The translations under genes were made by a program, and so were the position numbers. Positions 43,966 to 52,470 of a stretch of DNA of 64,000 nucleotides are shown here, piece after piece. The notes under the pieces are model-generated. The model saw only the letters and a list, made by a program, of their open reading frames with translations, was not told the origin of the DNA and did no database searches. How positions within the stretch are numbered: position 1 is the first letter of the stretch; each line of letters begins with the position of its first letter. The stretch is from Scatosoma sp045576335 (lineage in GTDB: Bacteria > Bacillota > Clostridia > Christensenellales > Borkfalkiaceae), in the NCBI GenBank assembly GCA_045576335.1, contig JAZNGH010000047.1:62001-126000 (forward strand), in the 5' to 3' direction.

Positions 43966-44820
43966 TTACACAATTCTCCGTCCTTCTTCGTCGTAAATCT
44001 CGCTGATTTTACCGATTTGTCTATCGTCAAGCATTACGTATCGTTCAAATAACCCGAAAAACGGCGGTTTTATATGAGAAAAGGAAGAAAAATGCGCGGA
44101 AGCAAGCACCTTTACGCCTGCATAAGCCGCTTTTTCCACGGCGGCACAATCGGTATCGGAAAGTTCGTCGGTAATGATAATATCAGGGCGCATTGCCCGT
44201 ATCCCCGCTTCAAAGGCGGTGCGCTTATCCGCATATTTTAAGATATCGCAACCGTTTTGTTTTTCACTACACCCGATTTCTCCGCGTTCGTCGCAAATCA
44301 AGACGTTTTTCCTCGATTTCAGGCTAATAATCCGCCCCAAATCGCGCAATATCGTCGTCTTTCCCAACCCCGGTGGAGAAGCAATCAACAGATTGCGTAC
44401 TCTGTCACACATACAACGTCTAAAAATTTCCTCACCGCAACCAAGAATTTCGTGCGGTACGCGAATACAAAGAGAAGTAAAATTTCTTATCGTCAAAGGT
44501 TGTCCTCTATCAAAGACGTATTCTCCCGCAAGTCCGATACGTTCGCCGTTTACCGCGGTTATAAACCCCCTTTTTATTTGCTCTTCCACCGAATACACCG
44601 AATAATTACCCGCACGGAACACGCAATCGCCTATCTCGCCACTATCACAGCAGATTGCCTGCTCGGTGTGCTCGGTAACACCGTACGCGCCGAGATAGAT
44701 ATACTCCCCTAAATAATTGATTATAGTAGGAAAATCCGCGCGAAGCCGAAGCTCGTAAACATTATTCATATTGACGTTTTGCAAAGCGTCTTTTATTCTT
44801 TCAGGTAAAAATTCAAGCAT
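43966..44820 (-). CDS. spoIIIAA: Stage III sporulation protein AA (ATPase)
   Basis: The protein has 284 residues, with Walker A ASPPGLGKTTILRDL near residue 145 and DIIITDELSDTDCAAVEKAA near 215, typical of the secretion-ATPase-like SpoIIIAA. It probably powers channel assembly or transport at engulfment. It is the first gene of spoIIIAA-AH, whose members overlap or nearly touch. There is no ribosome binding site before ATG 44820, and a sigma-E-like -10 box ends seven bases upstream, suggesting a leaderless mRNA. Confidence 0.95.
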   Translation of the reverse strand: MLEFLPERIKDALQNVNMNNVYELRLRADFPTIINYLGEYIYLGAYGVTEHTEQAICCDSGEIGDCVFRAGNYSVYSVEEQIKRGFITAVNGERIGLAGEYVFDRGQPLTIRNFTSLCIRVPHEILGCGEEIFRRCMCDRVRNLLIASPPGLGKTTILRDLGRIISLKSRKNVLICDERGEIGCSEKQNGCDILKYADKRTAFEAGIRAMRPDIIITDELSDTDCAAVEKAAYAGVKVLASAHFSSFSHIKPPFFGLFERYVMLDDRQIGKISEIYDEEGRRIV

Positions 44821-44827
44821 TTGTTAT

Positions 44828-44855
44828 ACTATATGCGACGGGTTGTCCATATAGA
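44828..44855 (-). promoter_or_regulatory. Candidate sigma-E promoter of the spoIIIA operon
   Basis: On the minus strand: TCTATAT (44855-44849), a 13-bp spacer and CATATAGT (44835-44828), similar to sigma-E boxes (ATA-type -35, CATAcaAT -10). In B. subtilis this operon is sigma-E dependent. The -35 match is weak. Confidence 0.5.
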
Positions 44856-44856
44856 A

Positions 44857-44888
44857 CAAAAAAAAGCCTTTCCACAAGGGAAAGACTT
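44857..44888 (-). terminator. Terminator after htpG
   Basis: On the minus strand a nine-pair stem (AGTCTTTCC with GGAAAGGCT, one mismatch) is followed by eight Ts. Confidence 0.8.
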
Positions 44889-44907
44889 TTTCATTTCAAA
44901 TGTAAGT

Positions 44908-46737
44908 TTATCTACTGTAATTAAATAACAATTGCGCGCTCTTTTCTACAAAATCGGAAAGCTCTTCGGGCGCAAGCTTTTTATAGGAAAGCATAGCCAA
45001 ATAATAGATTTGATTGACGATTATCGCTTGTTTTTCGGCGGGTTGCGTTAAAAGGGAAGATATAACGGGGTTCGTCAAATTGAGAACGAGCGTTGCATTC
45101 TTCATTGGATCAGTGTCCGCCATACCGTAAAAACCGTTCATTTCCGACATTCTACGCATAAATTCGTCTACGTTTACGATAGCAGGCAGCTTACCACTCT
45201 TAAAATTCTCCGCTCGAACGGCAATATCCTTATTTATCAAGTGCGACTTAAAGGCTTCAATCAATTCCTTGTGCGTGTCCTCGTCAACCGTTTCCCCGCT
45301 CTTCAACGCACCGTCGATATCCGCGTCAATACGCACAAAACGGCATTTTTTCGGGTTTTTATACTCGATATAACTGATAAAATGCGAATCGATATAGGTG
45401 TCGCAAACGATAGCGTCTAATCCCACGTCCTTAAACATTGCAATATATTGCGCCTGTTGCGCTTCATCGGAAACGTAATAGATGGCTTTGGGGCTGACAC
45501 CGTTTTTGGCGTCCTCGTCGCTGATTTCTTCCCCAAGAAGCGCGGAGATAGGCTGGTATTCCCCTTTCAAATTCTTGAAAATGAGAATATTTTGCACCTT
45601 TTCGTAAAACTCGTTTTCTTTGATACAACCGAATTTAATAAAGGTTGCAATATCCATCCAGCAATTTTCAAAGCGTTCACGGTCGGTATTGAACAACGAA
45701 GTCAGTTTATCTGCCACTTTTTTGGTGATATGCTTGGAAATTTTTTGGACCTGCTTATCGTTTTGCAAGAAGCTTCTCGATACGTTGAGCGGGATATCGG
45801 GACAATCGATAACGCCGTTCAAAAGCATTAAGAATTCGGGAATAACCTCTTTTATATTATCTGCAATAAAGACTTGGTTGCAGTAAAGCTTAACTTGTCC
45901 TTTTTCAAGCTGCACTTGCTGTTTTTTGATTTGCGGGAAATATAAGATGCCTTTAAGACGGAAAGGGTATTCCATATTCAAATGGATCCAGAACAAAGGC
46001 TCGTTAAAATCCATGAAGGTATCGCGATAAAAGTTTTTATATTCCTCGTCCGTGCATTCCTTGGGGTCTTTGAGATACAAAGGCGTGGTATTATTGATTG
46101 CCTTGTCGCTCTCGTCGCCTTTGGGATTGAGATAGATTTCAAAGGGCATAAACGAGCAATATTTACGCAAAAGCTCGCGTACGGTAAATTCTTTTAAGAA
46201 ATCCTCTTCCCCTTCGGCAATGTGCATAACGATTTTCGTGCCGCGGCTCGCCTTATCCGTTTCCGCAATCGTATACGTAGAATTCCCGTCCGATTCCCAT
46301 CTTACGGCAGGCTCGTCCTTATAGCTTTTCGTGTAAATTTCCACGCGTTCGGACACCATATACGCCGAATAGAAGCCCAAACCGAAATGCCCGATAATAC
46401 CGTCGCCCGAAGCCTTTTCGTATTTTTGGAGGAAATCCTCCGCGCCCGAAAACGCAATCTGTGTGATGTACTTTTCCACTTCTTCCGCGGTCATACCGAT
46501 ACCGTTATCTTCAACCGTCAACGTTTTCTCTTTTTCGTCTACGGTTACGGTGATTTTATACGAAGCTTCGTCTTTGGTCGCTTCGCCCATATCCACAAGC
46601 TTTTTATGCTTGGTGATCGCGTCGATACCGTTGGCTACGATTTCACGAAGAAAAATGTCTTTATCGGAATACAGCCATTTCTTTATGATGGGCATCATAT
46701 TTTCGCTTGAAATTTTAATCTTACCTTGTTTTTCCAT
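44908..46737 (-). CDS. htpG: Molecular chaperone HtpG (Hsp90)
   Basis: The protein has 609 residues. The N-terminal GHKL ATPase has LREIVANGIDAI (residues ~30, where most Hsp90s have N-A-S-D; here ANGID), LTVEDNGIGM near 76 and GHFGLGFYSAYMV near 116. The middle domain includes FWIHLNMEYPFRLKGILYFP, and NVSRSFLQNDKQV near 320 matches the conserved Arg loop. It acts as an ATP-driven homodimeric chaperone. It lies between rpsA and spoIIIA with terminators on both sides. Confidence 0.94.
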   Translation of the reverse strand: MEKQGKIKISSENMMPIIKKWLYSDKDIFLREIVANGIDAITKHKKLVDMGEATKDEASYKITVTVDEKEKTLTVEDNGIGMTAEEVEKYITQIAFSGAEDFLQKYEKASGDGIIGHFGLGFYSAYMVSERVEIYTKSYKDEPAVRWESDGNSTYTIAETDKASRGTKIVMHIAEGEEDFLKEFTVRELLRKYCSFMPFEIYLNPKGDESDKAINNTTPLYLKDPKECTDEEYKNFYRDTFMDFNEPLFWIHLNMEYPFRLKGILYFPQIKKQQVQLEKGQVKLYCNQVFIADNIKEVIPEFLMLLNGVIDCPDIPLNVSRSFLQNDKQVQKISKHITKKVADKLTSLFNTDRERFENCWMDIATFIKFGCIKENEFYEKVQNILIFKNLKGEYQPISALLGEEISDEDAKNGVSPKAIYYVSDEAQQAQYIAMFKDVGLDAIVCDTYIDSHFISYIEYKNPKKCRFVRIDADIDGALKSGETVDEDTHKELIEAFKSHLINKDIAVRAENFKSGKLPAIVNVDEFMRRMSEMNGFYGMADTDPMKNATLVLNLTNPVISSLLTQPAEKQAIIVNQIYYLAMLSYKKLAPEELSDFVEKSAQLLFNYSR

Positions 46738-46785
46738 AATATTTTCTCCTTGCTTTTCGCAATTTTTTCAACAGTTATTTATAAA

Positions 46786-46824
46786 CAAAAAAATCTGCTT
46801 TTAATCGAATAAAAGCAGATTTTC
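46786..46824 (-). terminator. Terminator after rpsA
   Basis: A 13-bp perfect stem AAAATCTGCTTTT (46790-46802) with 46811-46823; on the minus strand TTTTTTTGTTT follows. Confidence 0.85.
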
Positions 46825-46856
46825 TATTTTTATTAAAATTCAAATCGATAAAACAA

Positions 46857-48119
46857 TCAGGAGTTCTTATTAAGAAGGTCGGCAATCGAAATACCAGCGT
46901 CCAAATCGCCCTCGCTCCATTCCGTAACTTCGTCAACGGGCTTTGCAGCTCTGGGTTTTCTTGCTTTTTCTTTCACTTCGCCGTCTTCCGCTTTCTTTGC
47001 CTTTCTTTCTACGTTTTCGGGCTTGGGTTCAAGCGCTTTGATAGAAAGCGTCATTTTTCTTTCCGTGCAATCCAGCTTCAAAATCTTCGCGTCGATTTCT
47101 TGACCGATAGCAAGCACCGTCGTGGGATTTTCAAGGAATTCGTGGGAAATCTGAGAAACGTGCACCAAACCGTCAATTCCTTTTTCCACTTCAACGAACG
47201 CACCGAAAGGAACGATTCTTACAACCTTACCGTGGATAACGTCGCCTTCTGCATACTTTTCAGCTGCAAGGTCCCAAGGTTGGGGTTGAAGCTGTTTATA
47301 ACCGATAGAAACTTTTTTCGCTTCCTCGTCGATTTTAAGCACCTTAAATTCGTATTTCTTGCCGATTTCAAGCACGTCGGTAACCGCCTTTACGCCCGAC
47401 CAAGAAAGGTCGGAAATGTGGGCAAGGCAATCAAAACCGTTTACGGATACGAAAGCACCGAAAGAGGTCGCGCGTTCTACTTTACCCTCTACCACATCGT
47501 CCACGTGAATAGACGCGAAGAACTCTGCTTCCTTCGCCGCTCTTGCAGCTTCCTTTGCCGCCTTTTCTTCTTCAATAATCACGCGTTGAGAAGCGATAAT
47601 TTCCTTTCTTCTCTCCGTTTTGATCTCCAAAAGACGAAGGCGCAATTTCTTGCCTACGTATTTATCAAGCTCTTTCACGTAACCCGCGCGAATTTCGCGA
47701 GCAGGTACGAATACCGTGTAAGAACCGAGCTGTGCCGTCAAGCCGCCCTTATTGAAGCCCGTGCATTCAACCTCGAAATCTTTACCGGACGAAATTTCCG
47801 CCAGCATTGCTTCTTCTTCTTTCACTTTCTTAATCTGCTTTTGCGAAAGAACAACGCGAGGCGTAACCGCTACGACCATCAATTCGATTTCTTCACCGAC
47901 TTTACCCGCGAAGTCGTCTTTGTTATAAACTTCGCAATCGACTTCTTCTTTATCCAGCAGCACTTCTTTCTTGGTGTTCGGGAGCAGCACCTCAACACCC
48001 TTGTCGTCTGCCGACGAAATCGTAGCCGTAATCAACTGTCCTTTTCTGAACCGCTGTTGATTGTCCATGTTTGCAACAACTTCTTCCATCGTTGCTTTTG
48101 CTTCTGTTTCCATTTCCAT
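46857..48119 (-). CDS. rpsA: 30S ribosomal protein S1 homologue (four S1 domains)
   Basis: The protein has 420 residues. Four S1 repeats lie at about 20-95, 110-175, 200-270 (VVEGKVERATSFGAFVSVNGFDCLAHISDLSW) and 285-355 (VIHGKVVRIVPFGAFVEVEKGIDGLVHVSQIS), then a basic Lys-rich tail (360-395). This four-domain form is typical of Firmicutes S1/YpfD, shorter than the six-domain E. coli protein. The third and fourth repeats best match the consensus. It has a promoter of its own with a ~150-nt leader. It is separated from ispH upstream, although cmk-plsC-ispH-rpsA order is kept. Confidence 0.93.
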   Translation of the reverse strand: MEMETEAKATMEEVVANMDNQQRFRKGQLITATISSADDKGVEVLLPNTKKEVLLDKEEVDCEVYNKDDFAGKVGEEIELMVVAVTPRVVLSQKQIKKVKEEEAMLAEISSGKDFEVECTGFNKGGLTAQLGSYTVFVPAREIRAGYVKELDKYVGKKLRLRLLEIKTERRKEIIASQRVIIEEEKAAKEAARAAKEAEFFASIHVDDVVEGKVERATSFGAFVSVNGFDCLAHISDLSWSGVKAVTDVLEIGKKYEFKVLKIDEEAKKVSIGYKQLQPQPWDLAAEKYAEGDVIHGKVVRIVPFGAFVEVEKGIDGLVHVSQISHEFLENPTTVLAIGQEIDAKILKLDCTERKMTLSIKALEPKPENVERKAKKAEDGEVKEKARKPRAAKPVDEVTEWSEGDLDAGISIADLLNKNS

Positions 48120-48144
48120 CTTTAATAGAACCTCCTGAGTTTGC

Positions 48145-48160
48145 GTCGGGTTTTCCCGAC
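48145..48160 (-). promoter_or_regulatory. Leader hairpin before the rpsA ribosome binding site
   Basis: On the minus strand GTCGGG, loop AAAA, CCCGAC, a stable six-pair hairpin ending about 10 nt before the CAGGAGG site. It may take part in S1 autoregulation. Confidence 0.4.
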
Positions 48161-48274
48161 AATCCTACCTTTTCAAATCTTTTGATTGTTTTATTTGTCC
48201 GAAAAAACTTAACCTATAAACGCTTATCGCTGCAAGTAAGCAAATTTATCTGTTAAATTTTGCCGTCCTATATT

Positions 48275-48303
48275 AGTATACCAAATTGTTTTGAAAACAG
48301 CAA
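48275..48303 (-). promoter_or_regulatory. Promoter of rpsA
   Basis: On the minus strand: TTGCTG (48303-48298), a 17-bp spacer and TATACT (48280-48275). The predicted leader is about 150 nt. Confidence 0.7.
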
Positions 48304-48377
48304 CTGTTTTTTCACGATTATTGTTAAGATTTTTTTTGTTTTTTGCAATTTTTTATAAAAAAACGCGCTTATTCGCC

Positions 48378-49211
48378 TTATTTTGTTTTGTTTATCATTT
48401 GTAAAACGGTTTGCGTTTGTGAATCGGGCGTGCTCGCCCCCGTAACGATACCCACTTTCTCGCAACCGATAATATCTTCATAGCGAAGCTCCTCTGCCCT
48501 CGACAAGCGGTAAACTCTATTACATTCTTTTGCACAAATCTCGTAAAGCTTGTTGGTGTTACTGCTATTCATACCGCCGATTACCAATACGGCGTCGCAT
48601 TGCCTTGCAAGCTCCCTCGCTTCGCTTTGCCGTTTTGCCGTCGTATAACAAATCGTTTCAAATACGACGTCTTTATCCCCTCGAAGCTTTTTTAACTCTT
48701 GAACGATTTGCTCGTATTTATCCTTTGCATACGTCGTTTGTGCAACGATACAACAAGCGTTATCGGGCAGCACCGAAAAATCGTCCGTTTCCGAAGAAAA
48801 TATATACGCCGAATCGTTACAGCAGCCGTTCAACCCAACAACCTCGGGATGCGTTTTTTCGCCAACGATTACAATCGTTTTCCCCTGCTCGTATTGTTCG
48901 GTGATGATTTTTTGCGTACGGCGCACGAATTCACAGGTACAATCCAAGATTTTGATATTGCGTTGGGCGCATTGTTCGTACACCTTCTTCCCCACGCCGT
49001 GCGAACGGATAATCAAGGTCGCGTTTTTAGGCACTTCCTCTAAACGCTCCACCATAATAATCCCGCGGCCCGTAATTTGTTTGACGACCTCGGGATTATG
49101 GATAATCTCCCCGAAAATATACGTATTTTCAGGGGAAACGGCAAGAGCCGTATCTACGGCGTTTCGTACTCCGCGACAAAAACCGCCGTTTTTCGCTACG
49201 ACGATTTCCAT
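48378..49211 (-). CDS. ispH: 4-hydroxy-3-methylbut-2-enyl diphosphate reductase
   Basis: The protein has 277 residues. The [4Fe-4S] cysteines are in GGFCRGVRNAV near residue 12, DCTCEFV near 94 and TICYTTAKRQ near 190. Substrate residues sit in IIHNPEVV, RSHGVG and MNSSNTNKLYEIC. It makes IPP and DMAPP in the last MEP step, supplying the IspA substrates. In many Clostridia ispH is fused to S1; here they are separate genes with rpsA downstream. The gene touches plsC end to start. Confidence 0.96.
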   Translation of the reverse strand: MEIVVAKNGGFCRGVRNAVDTALAVSPENTYIFGEIIHNPEVVKQITGRGIIMVERLEEVPKNATLIIRSHGVGKKVYEQCAQRNIKILDCTCEFVRRTQKIITEQYEQGKTIVIVGEKTHPEVVGLNGCCNDSAYIFSSETDDFSVLPDNACCIVAQTTYAKDKYEQIVQELKKLRGDKDVVFETICYTTAKRQSEARELARQCDAVLVIGGMNSSNTNKLYEICAKECNRVYRLSRAEELRYEDIIGCEKVGIVTGASTPDSQTQTVLQMINKTK

Positions 49212-49928
49212 TTAAGCGTTCTTTCCTTTCTTCTTTTTGGATTGTAAATATTCCGTATGCTTTTCGCGCATTTCCAACATAATATTACGGATTTTATCAT
49301 CTGCTTCCGCGTATTCCGCGTCCGTTAATTTACGGTCGTAATATTCGGTAAGCTCGATGGGATCGCCAATCAAAATATGCGCCATACGGAAATAACGGGG
49401 TCTTTTATACAGCACGACGGGCACAATGGGCGTTTTCGTCTTGATTGCCATAACCGCCGCTCCGTGTTTGAAGGGCAACATATCCGCTTCCGTTTTATTT
49501 CGCGTTCCTTCGGGAAAAACGGCGATTTTTTGTCCGTTTTTTAAGCATTTGAAAGAGTCAAGCAACGCGCGGATATCGTTTCCGTCGCGATTGACGGAAA
49601 TTATCTTGACTTTACTCGCCAGCCAGCCCAAAACGGGCGTTTCGCTAACCTCACGCTTGGCAATGAAATGTACCCCCTCCCAAGTCGTTGCCGCAATATA
49701 TATGACGTCGAGCATTCCGTAATGATTGCTTACATAAACGCACGCTCCGTCCTTTACCTTTTTGTTTCCGTAATAGCGAAAGGGCTTGACGAGAAAATAA
49801 AAAGGAATAACAAGTATCCGCAAGAAATTCATAAAATGCATGATATGCTTGCCTTTTTTATTTGCTTTAACAAGTAAATTGTTCGCTTTGGGCGTTTTTT
49901 TGCCTTCTTTCTGCTCTTGTTCTTTCAT
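49212..49928 (-). CDS. plsC: 1-acyl-sn-glycerol-3-phosphate acyltransferase
   Basis: The protein has 238 residues. The acyltransferase motif I is NHYGMLD (H-x4-D) near residue 72. Motif III FPEGTRN is near 140, and motif IV IVPVVLY near 170. A hydrophobic stretch near 35-50 suggests membrane attachment. The N-terminal ~30 and C-terminal ~10 residues are strongly basic. It forms phosphatidic acid. It lies between cmk and ispH, as in other Clostridia. Confidence 0.92.
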   Translation of the reverse strand: MKEQEQKEGKKTPKANNLLVKANKKGKHIMHFMNFLRILVIPFYFLVKPFRYYGNKKVKDGACVYVSNHYGMLDVIYIAATTWEGVHFIAKREVSETPVLGWLASKVKIISVNRDGNDIRALLDSFKCLKNGQKIAVFPEGTRNKTEADMLPFKHGAAVMAIKTKTPIVPVVLYKRPRYFRMAHILIGDPIELTEYYDRKLTDAEYAEADDKIRNIMLEMREKHTEYLQSKKKKGKNA

Positions 49929-49940
49929 TCGTCTTTCCTC

Positions 49941-50954
49941 TCAAATTTTCGCTTGAATAGCCGCTTTTACCGCCGCAACAACCTCGTTTATCGACATATT
50001 CGAGGTATCTATTACCATTGCGTCTTTTGAACAAACGAGAGGTGAAAATTCGCGTTCGCTGTCCTGTTTATCACGGGCAACGATTTCCGCGTGCAGCGTG
50101 TCAAAATCCACCTTTTCACCGCGGGCAAGCAATTCGTCGTATCGGCGCGTAGCGCGAACGCGGCTGTCAGCCGTTATGAAAAATTTGAATTTTGCATCGG
50201 GCAATACCGTCGAGCCTATATCTCTGCCGTCAAGCACACAAGACATTCCGCGCGCAATTTCCCGTTGCATTTCAACCATTTTCACACGAACGGCAGGATG
50301 CGCGGAAATCGTCGAAGCCGCCATAGAAACGGCGTTTTCACGGATAGCAGAGGAAACGTCCTCGCCGTCAAGTATGGTATGCTGTGCACCGTTACGATAT
50401 TCCACTTTTACGTTAAGAGCAGGCAACATTTTTTCTACGGCGTCTACGTCCTTAGGGTCAATCCTTAAACGCAAAGCTTTTAAGCCGCAAGCGCGGTACA
50501 TAGCCCCCGTATCCAAATACAGGATATTATAATCCTTTGCCAAAGCTTTTGCAATCGTGCTCTTACCGCTCCCCGCCGGACCGTCCAGCGCGATATTGTA
50601 TATTTCGGAAATGTCTTTTCTCAATATTTTTGCTCCTTTTTGATAAATATGTTTTACCGCGCGATTATCGGCAAGCTCGGTGAAAAGCATTAAACGGATA
50701 CATAAGCGTAAACCGCCGTCGATATCAGGCTCGATCGCGGCAAATAACGGCGCGAAATCGTACCCGCATTCCCTCGCCGCTTTTGCGGGGTGGTAGGAAT
50801 GAATATCCGTAGTCAAAGAGAATAAAAAGCCGCGTACTTCCTCCTTTTGCAACCCGTTTTCTTGAAAAACACCGTCAAGCAGTTCCTGCACAGAAAGCAC
50901 GATTTCTTCCTTACAATCCTTTTGTATCGTCGTAGCACCGCGTATAATCGTCAT
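49941..50954 (-). CDS. cmk: AroH-class chorismate mutase fused to cytidylate kinase
   Basis: The protein has 337 residues from ATG 50954, which has AAGAGG six bases upstream. Residues ~1-112 match the monofunctional AroH chorismate mutase: IRGATTIQKD with the key Arg, FSLTTDIHSYHPAKAAREC with Arg, IEPDIDGGLRLCIRLML with the active-site Glu and Arg, and VKHIYQKGAKILRKD with Tyr. Only the Cys of the B. subtilis enzyme is replaced (Ala). Residues ~117-337 are CMP kinase: P-loop ALDGPAGSGKSTIAKAL, LDTGAMYRACGL, and VLDGRDIGSTVLPDA. CMP kinase recycles CMP/dCMP; chorismate mutase makes prephenate for Phe/Tyr. The frame is continuous, so this is one polypeptide. Confidence 0.9.
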   Translation of the reverse strand: MTIIRGATTIQKDCKEEIVLSVQELLDGVFQENGLQKEEVRGFLFSLTTDIHSYHPAKAARECGYDFAPLFAAIEPDIDGGLRLCIRLMLFTELADNRAVKHIYQKGAKILRKDISEIYNIALDGPAGSGKSTIAKALAKDYNILYLDTGAMYRACGLKALRLRIDPKDVDAVEKMLPALNVKVEYRNGAQHTILDGEDVSSAIRENAVSMAASTISAHPAVRVKMVEMQREIARGMSCVLDGRDIGSTVLPDAKFKFFITADSRVRATRRYDELLARGEKVDFDTLHAEIVARDKQDSEREFSPLVCSKDAMVIDTSNMSINEVVAAVKAAIQAKI

Positions 50955-50986
50955 AATCGACCTCTTTTGCATAAAATTATAATAAT

Positions 50987-51015
50987 ATTATAACGGAAAA
51001 ATTTTCTTTCGTCAA
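50987..51015 (-). promoter_or_regulatory. Promoter of cmk-plsC-ispH
   Basis: On the minus strand: TTGACG (51015-51010), a 17-bp spacer and consensus TATAAT (50992-50987), 32 bp before the start codon. Confidence 0.75.
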
Positions 51016-51050
51016 GTTTTCAAAGCGTATCCGTCAAAGAATTCGTGTAT

Positions 51051-52301
51051 TTAATCAATCGAATTTCCCGCGGCGTAGCCCGTAGAAAAGGCAATCTGCA
51101 TATTAAAGCCGCCCGTAAAAGCATCTAAATCAAGCACCTCACCACAGAATTTAAGCCCTTGCACCAGCTTGCTTTCCATAGTTTTGGGATTGACCTCCGA
51201 CAAATTAACGCCGCCTGACGTCACGATCGCCTCCTCAAAACCGCGCAAGCCCTTAATCCTAAAAGGCAGATTTTTCAAGGTGGAAACAAGCTTCAAACGT
51301 TCCTCTTTCGTGCATACGTTCACGGCTTTTTTCGTAGGAATACCGCTTACGGAAAGCACGAGCGGAATAAGCTTTTGCGGCAGCAACTCGCACAAAGCGT
51401 TAGCGATTTGTTTGTTTTTATACTTTTCAAAATCGCGAAGCAAGCGTTTGTCCAACGTTTGTTCGTCCAAAGCAGGCTTCAAATCGATAAACAGCCTTAA
51501 ATCTCCCGTTTGTAAACGGTTTATAACGGACGACGCGGATAAAACGATAGGCCCCGATACCCCAAAATGCGTAAACAACATTTCCCCAAACTCATTATAC
51601 ACCGTTTTTTGTCCGTTTTTTATGCAAATGGATACGTTTTTTAAGGCTAAGCCCTGCAATTCTTTATATACATTTCCCTCTAAATTTAAGCCGCAAAGCC
51701 CGCATTTCAAATCGGTCACCGTATGCCCACATTCTTGCGCAAAAACGTAGCCGTCGCCCGTAGAGCCCGTAGACGGATAGCTTAATCCACCCGTTGCAAC
51801 GATTACAATATCACAAGCATAATTGCCTGCATTCGTTTGCAACTCTACTACGCGTGACATAGGTATTTTGTCAGGCATAGCAATTTTTTCAATGAGGATT
51901 TTTTCTACTTTTTCCTTTAATTTTATTTCCACTCCCGCGTTTTTACAAGCTTTTTCCAAGGTTTTTGTGACGTCGCTTGCGTGGTCAGAGGAGGGAAAAG
52001 CACGGTTTCCCCTTTCTATTTTGACGGATAAACCGTTATTTTCAAAGAAGTCAATGGTTTTTTGTGGCGGAAAAGAATACAGGCTTCCCCTTAAAAACTT
52101 TTCGCCACGCACAACGTTGCGTAAAAAATCTTCCGCCGAAACGTCGTTGGTGAAATTACATCGCCCTTTCCCCGTGATATAGATTTTTTTGCCGAGTTTC
52201 TCATTCTTTTCCAACAATACGACTTGATGTCCGTTTTTTGCAGCCGCATAGGCCGCCATTAAGCCAGCAGGTCCACCGCCAACAACGTATACTCTTTTCA
52301 T
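51051..52301 (-). CDS. FAD-dependent oxidoreductase, HI0933/YhiN family
   Basis: The protein has 416 residues from ATG 52301 (GAGAGG upstream). The N-terminal dinucleotide fold has VYVVGGGPAGLMAAYAAAKNG. KIYITGKGRCNFTN near 50 is the family signature, VATGGLSYPSTGSTGDGY lies near 165, and the C-terminus LDAFTGGFNMQIAFSTGYAAG completes the FAD site. The family is annotated as BaiN-like or aminoacetone oxidase-like; the physiological substrate here is unknown. A GTGAAAC-N7-GTGAAAC element lies 55-75 bp upstream. Confidence 0.88.
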   Translation of the reverse strand: MKRVYVVGGGPAGLMAAYAAAKNGHQVVLLEKNEKLGKKIYITGKGRCNFTNDVSAEDFLRNVVRGEKFLRGSLYSFPPQKTIDFFENNGLSVKIERGNRAFPSSDHASDVTKTLEKACKNAGVEIKLKEKVEKILIEKIAMPDKIPMSRVVELQTNAGNYACDIVIVATGGLSYPSTGSTGDGYVFAQECGHTVTDLKCGLCGLNLEGNVYKELQGLALKNVSICIKNGQKTVYNEFGEMLFTHFGVSGPIVLSASSVINRLQTGDLRLFIDLKPALDEQTLDKRLLRDFEKYKNKQIANALCELLPQKLIPLVLSVSGIPTKKAVNVCTKEERLKLVSTLKNLPFRIKGLRGFEEAIVTSGGVNLSEVNPKTMESKLVQGLKFCGEVLDLDAFTGGFNMQIAFSTGYAAGNSID

Positions 52302-52356
52302 TTTTACCTCTCTTTTATATAAGGTATTTCCCCACACATTTCAATTTCATATATAT

Positions 52357-52377
52357 GTTTCACAATATTTGTTTCAC
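52357..52377 (-). repeat. GTGAAAC-N7-GTGAAAC element upstream of the flavoprotein gene
   Basis: GTTTCAC at 52357-52363 and 52371-52377, so the unit reads on the minus strand with a 14-bp period and spacer AAATATT. Confidence 0.6.
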
Positions 52378-52395
52378 GATGGTATAAAGTTTTAT

Positions 52396-52436
52396 CGTAA
52401 AGAAGCAACCGACCGTCATCTAAACAGTCGGTTGCA
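52396..52436 (-). terminator. Terminator after the decarboxylase operon
   Basis: A nine-pair perfect stem GCAACCGAC (52405-52413) with 52427-52435; on the minus strand TTCTTTACG follows. It is flanked on both sides by GTGAAAC elements. Confidence 0.65.
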
Positions 52437-52438
52437 TT

Positions 52439-52459
52439 GTTTCACAATAAATGTTTCAC
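52439..52459 (-). repeat. GTGAAAC-N7-GTGAAAC element after oadA
   Basis: GTTTCAC at 52439-52445 and 52453-52459 with a 14-bp period, same orientation as the unit at 52357, between the oadA stop and its terminator. Confidence 0.6.
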
Positions 52460-52470
52460 CGTGATTATCT

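Noticed and set aside
47100..48125. Plus-strand frame of 341 residues, Phe/Arg/His-rich
   Set aside because: Antisense to the S1 repeats of rpsA.
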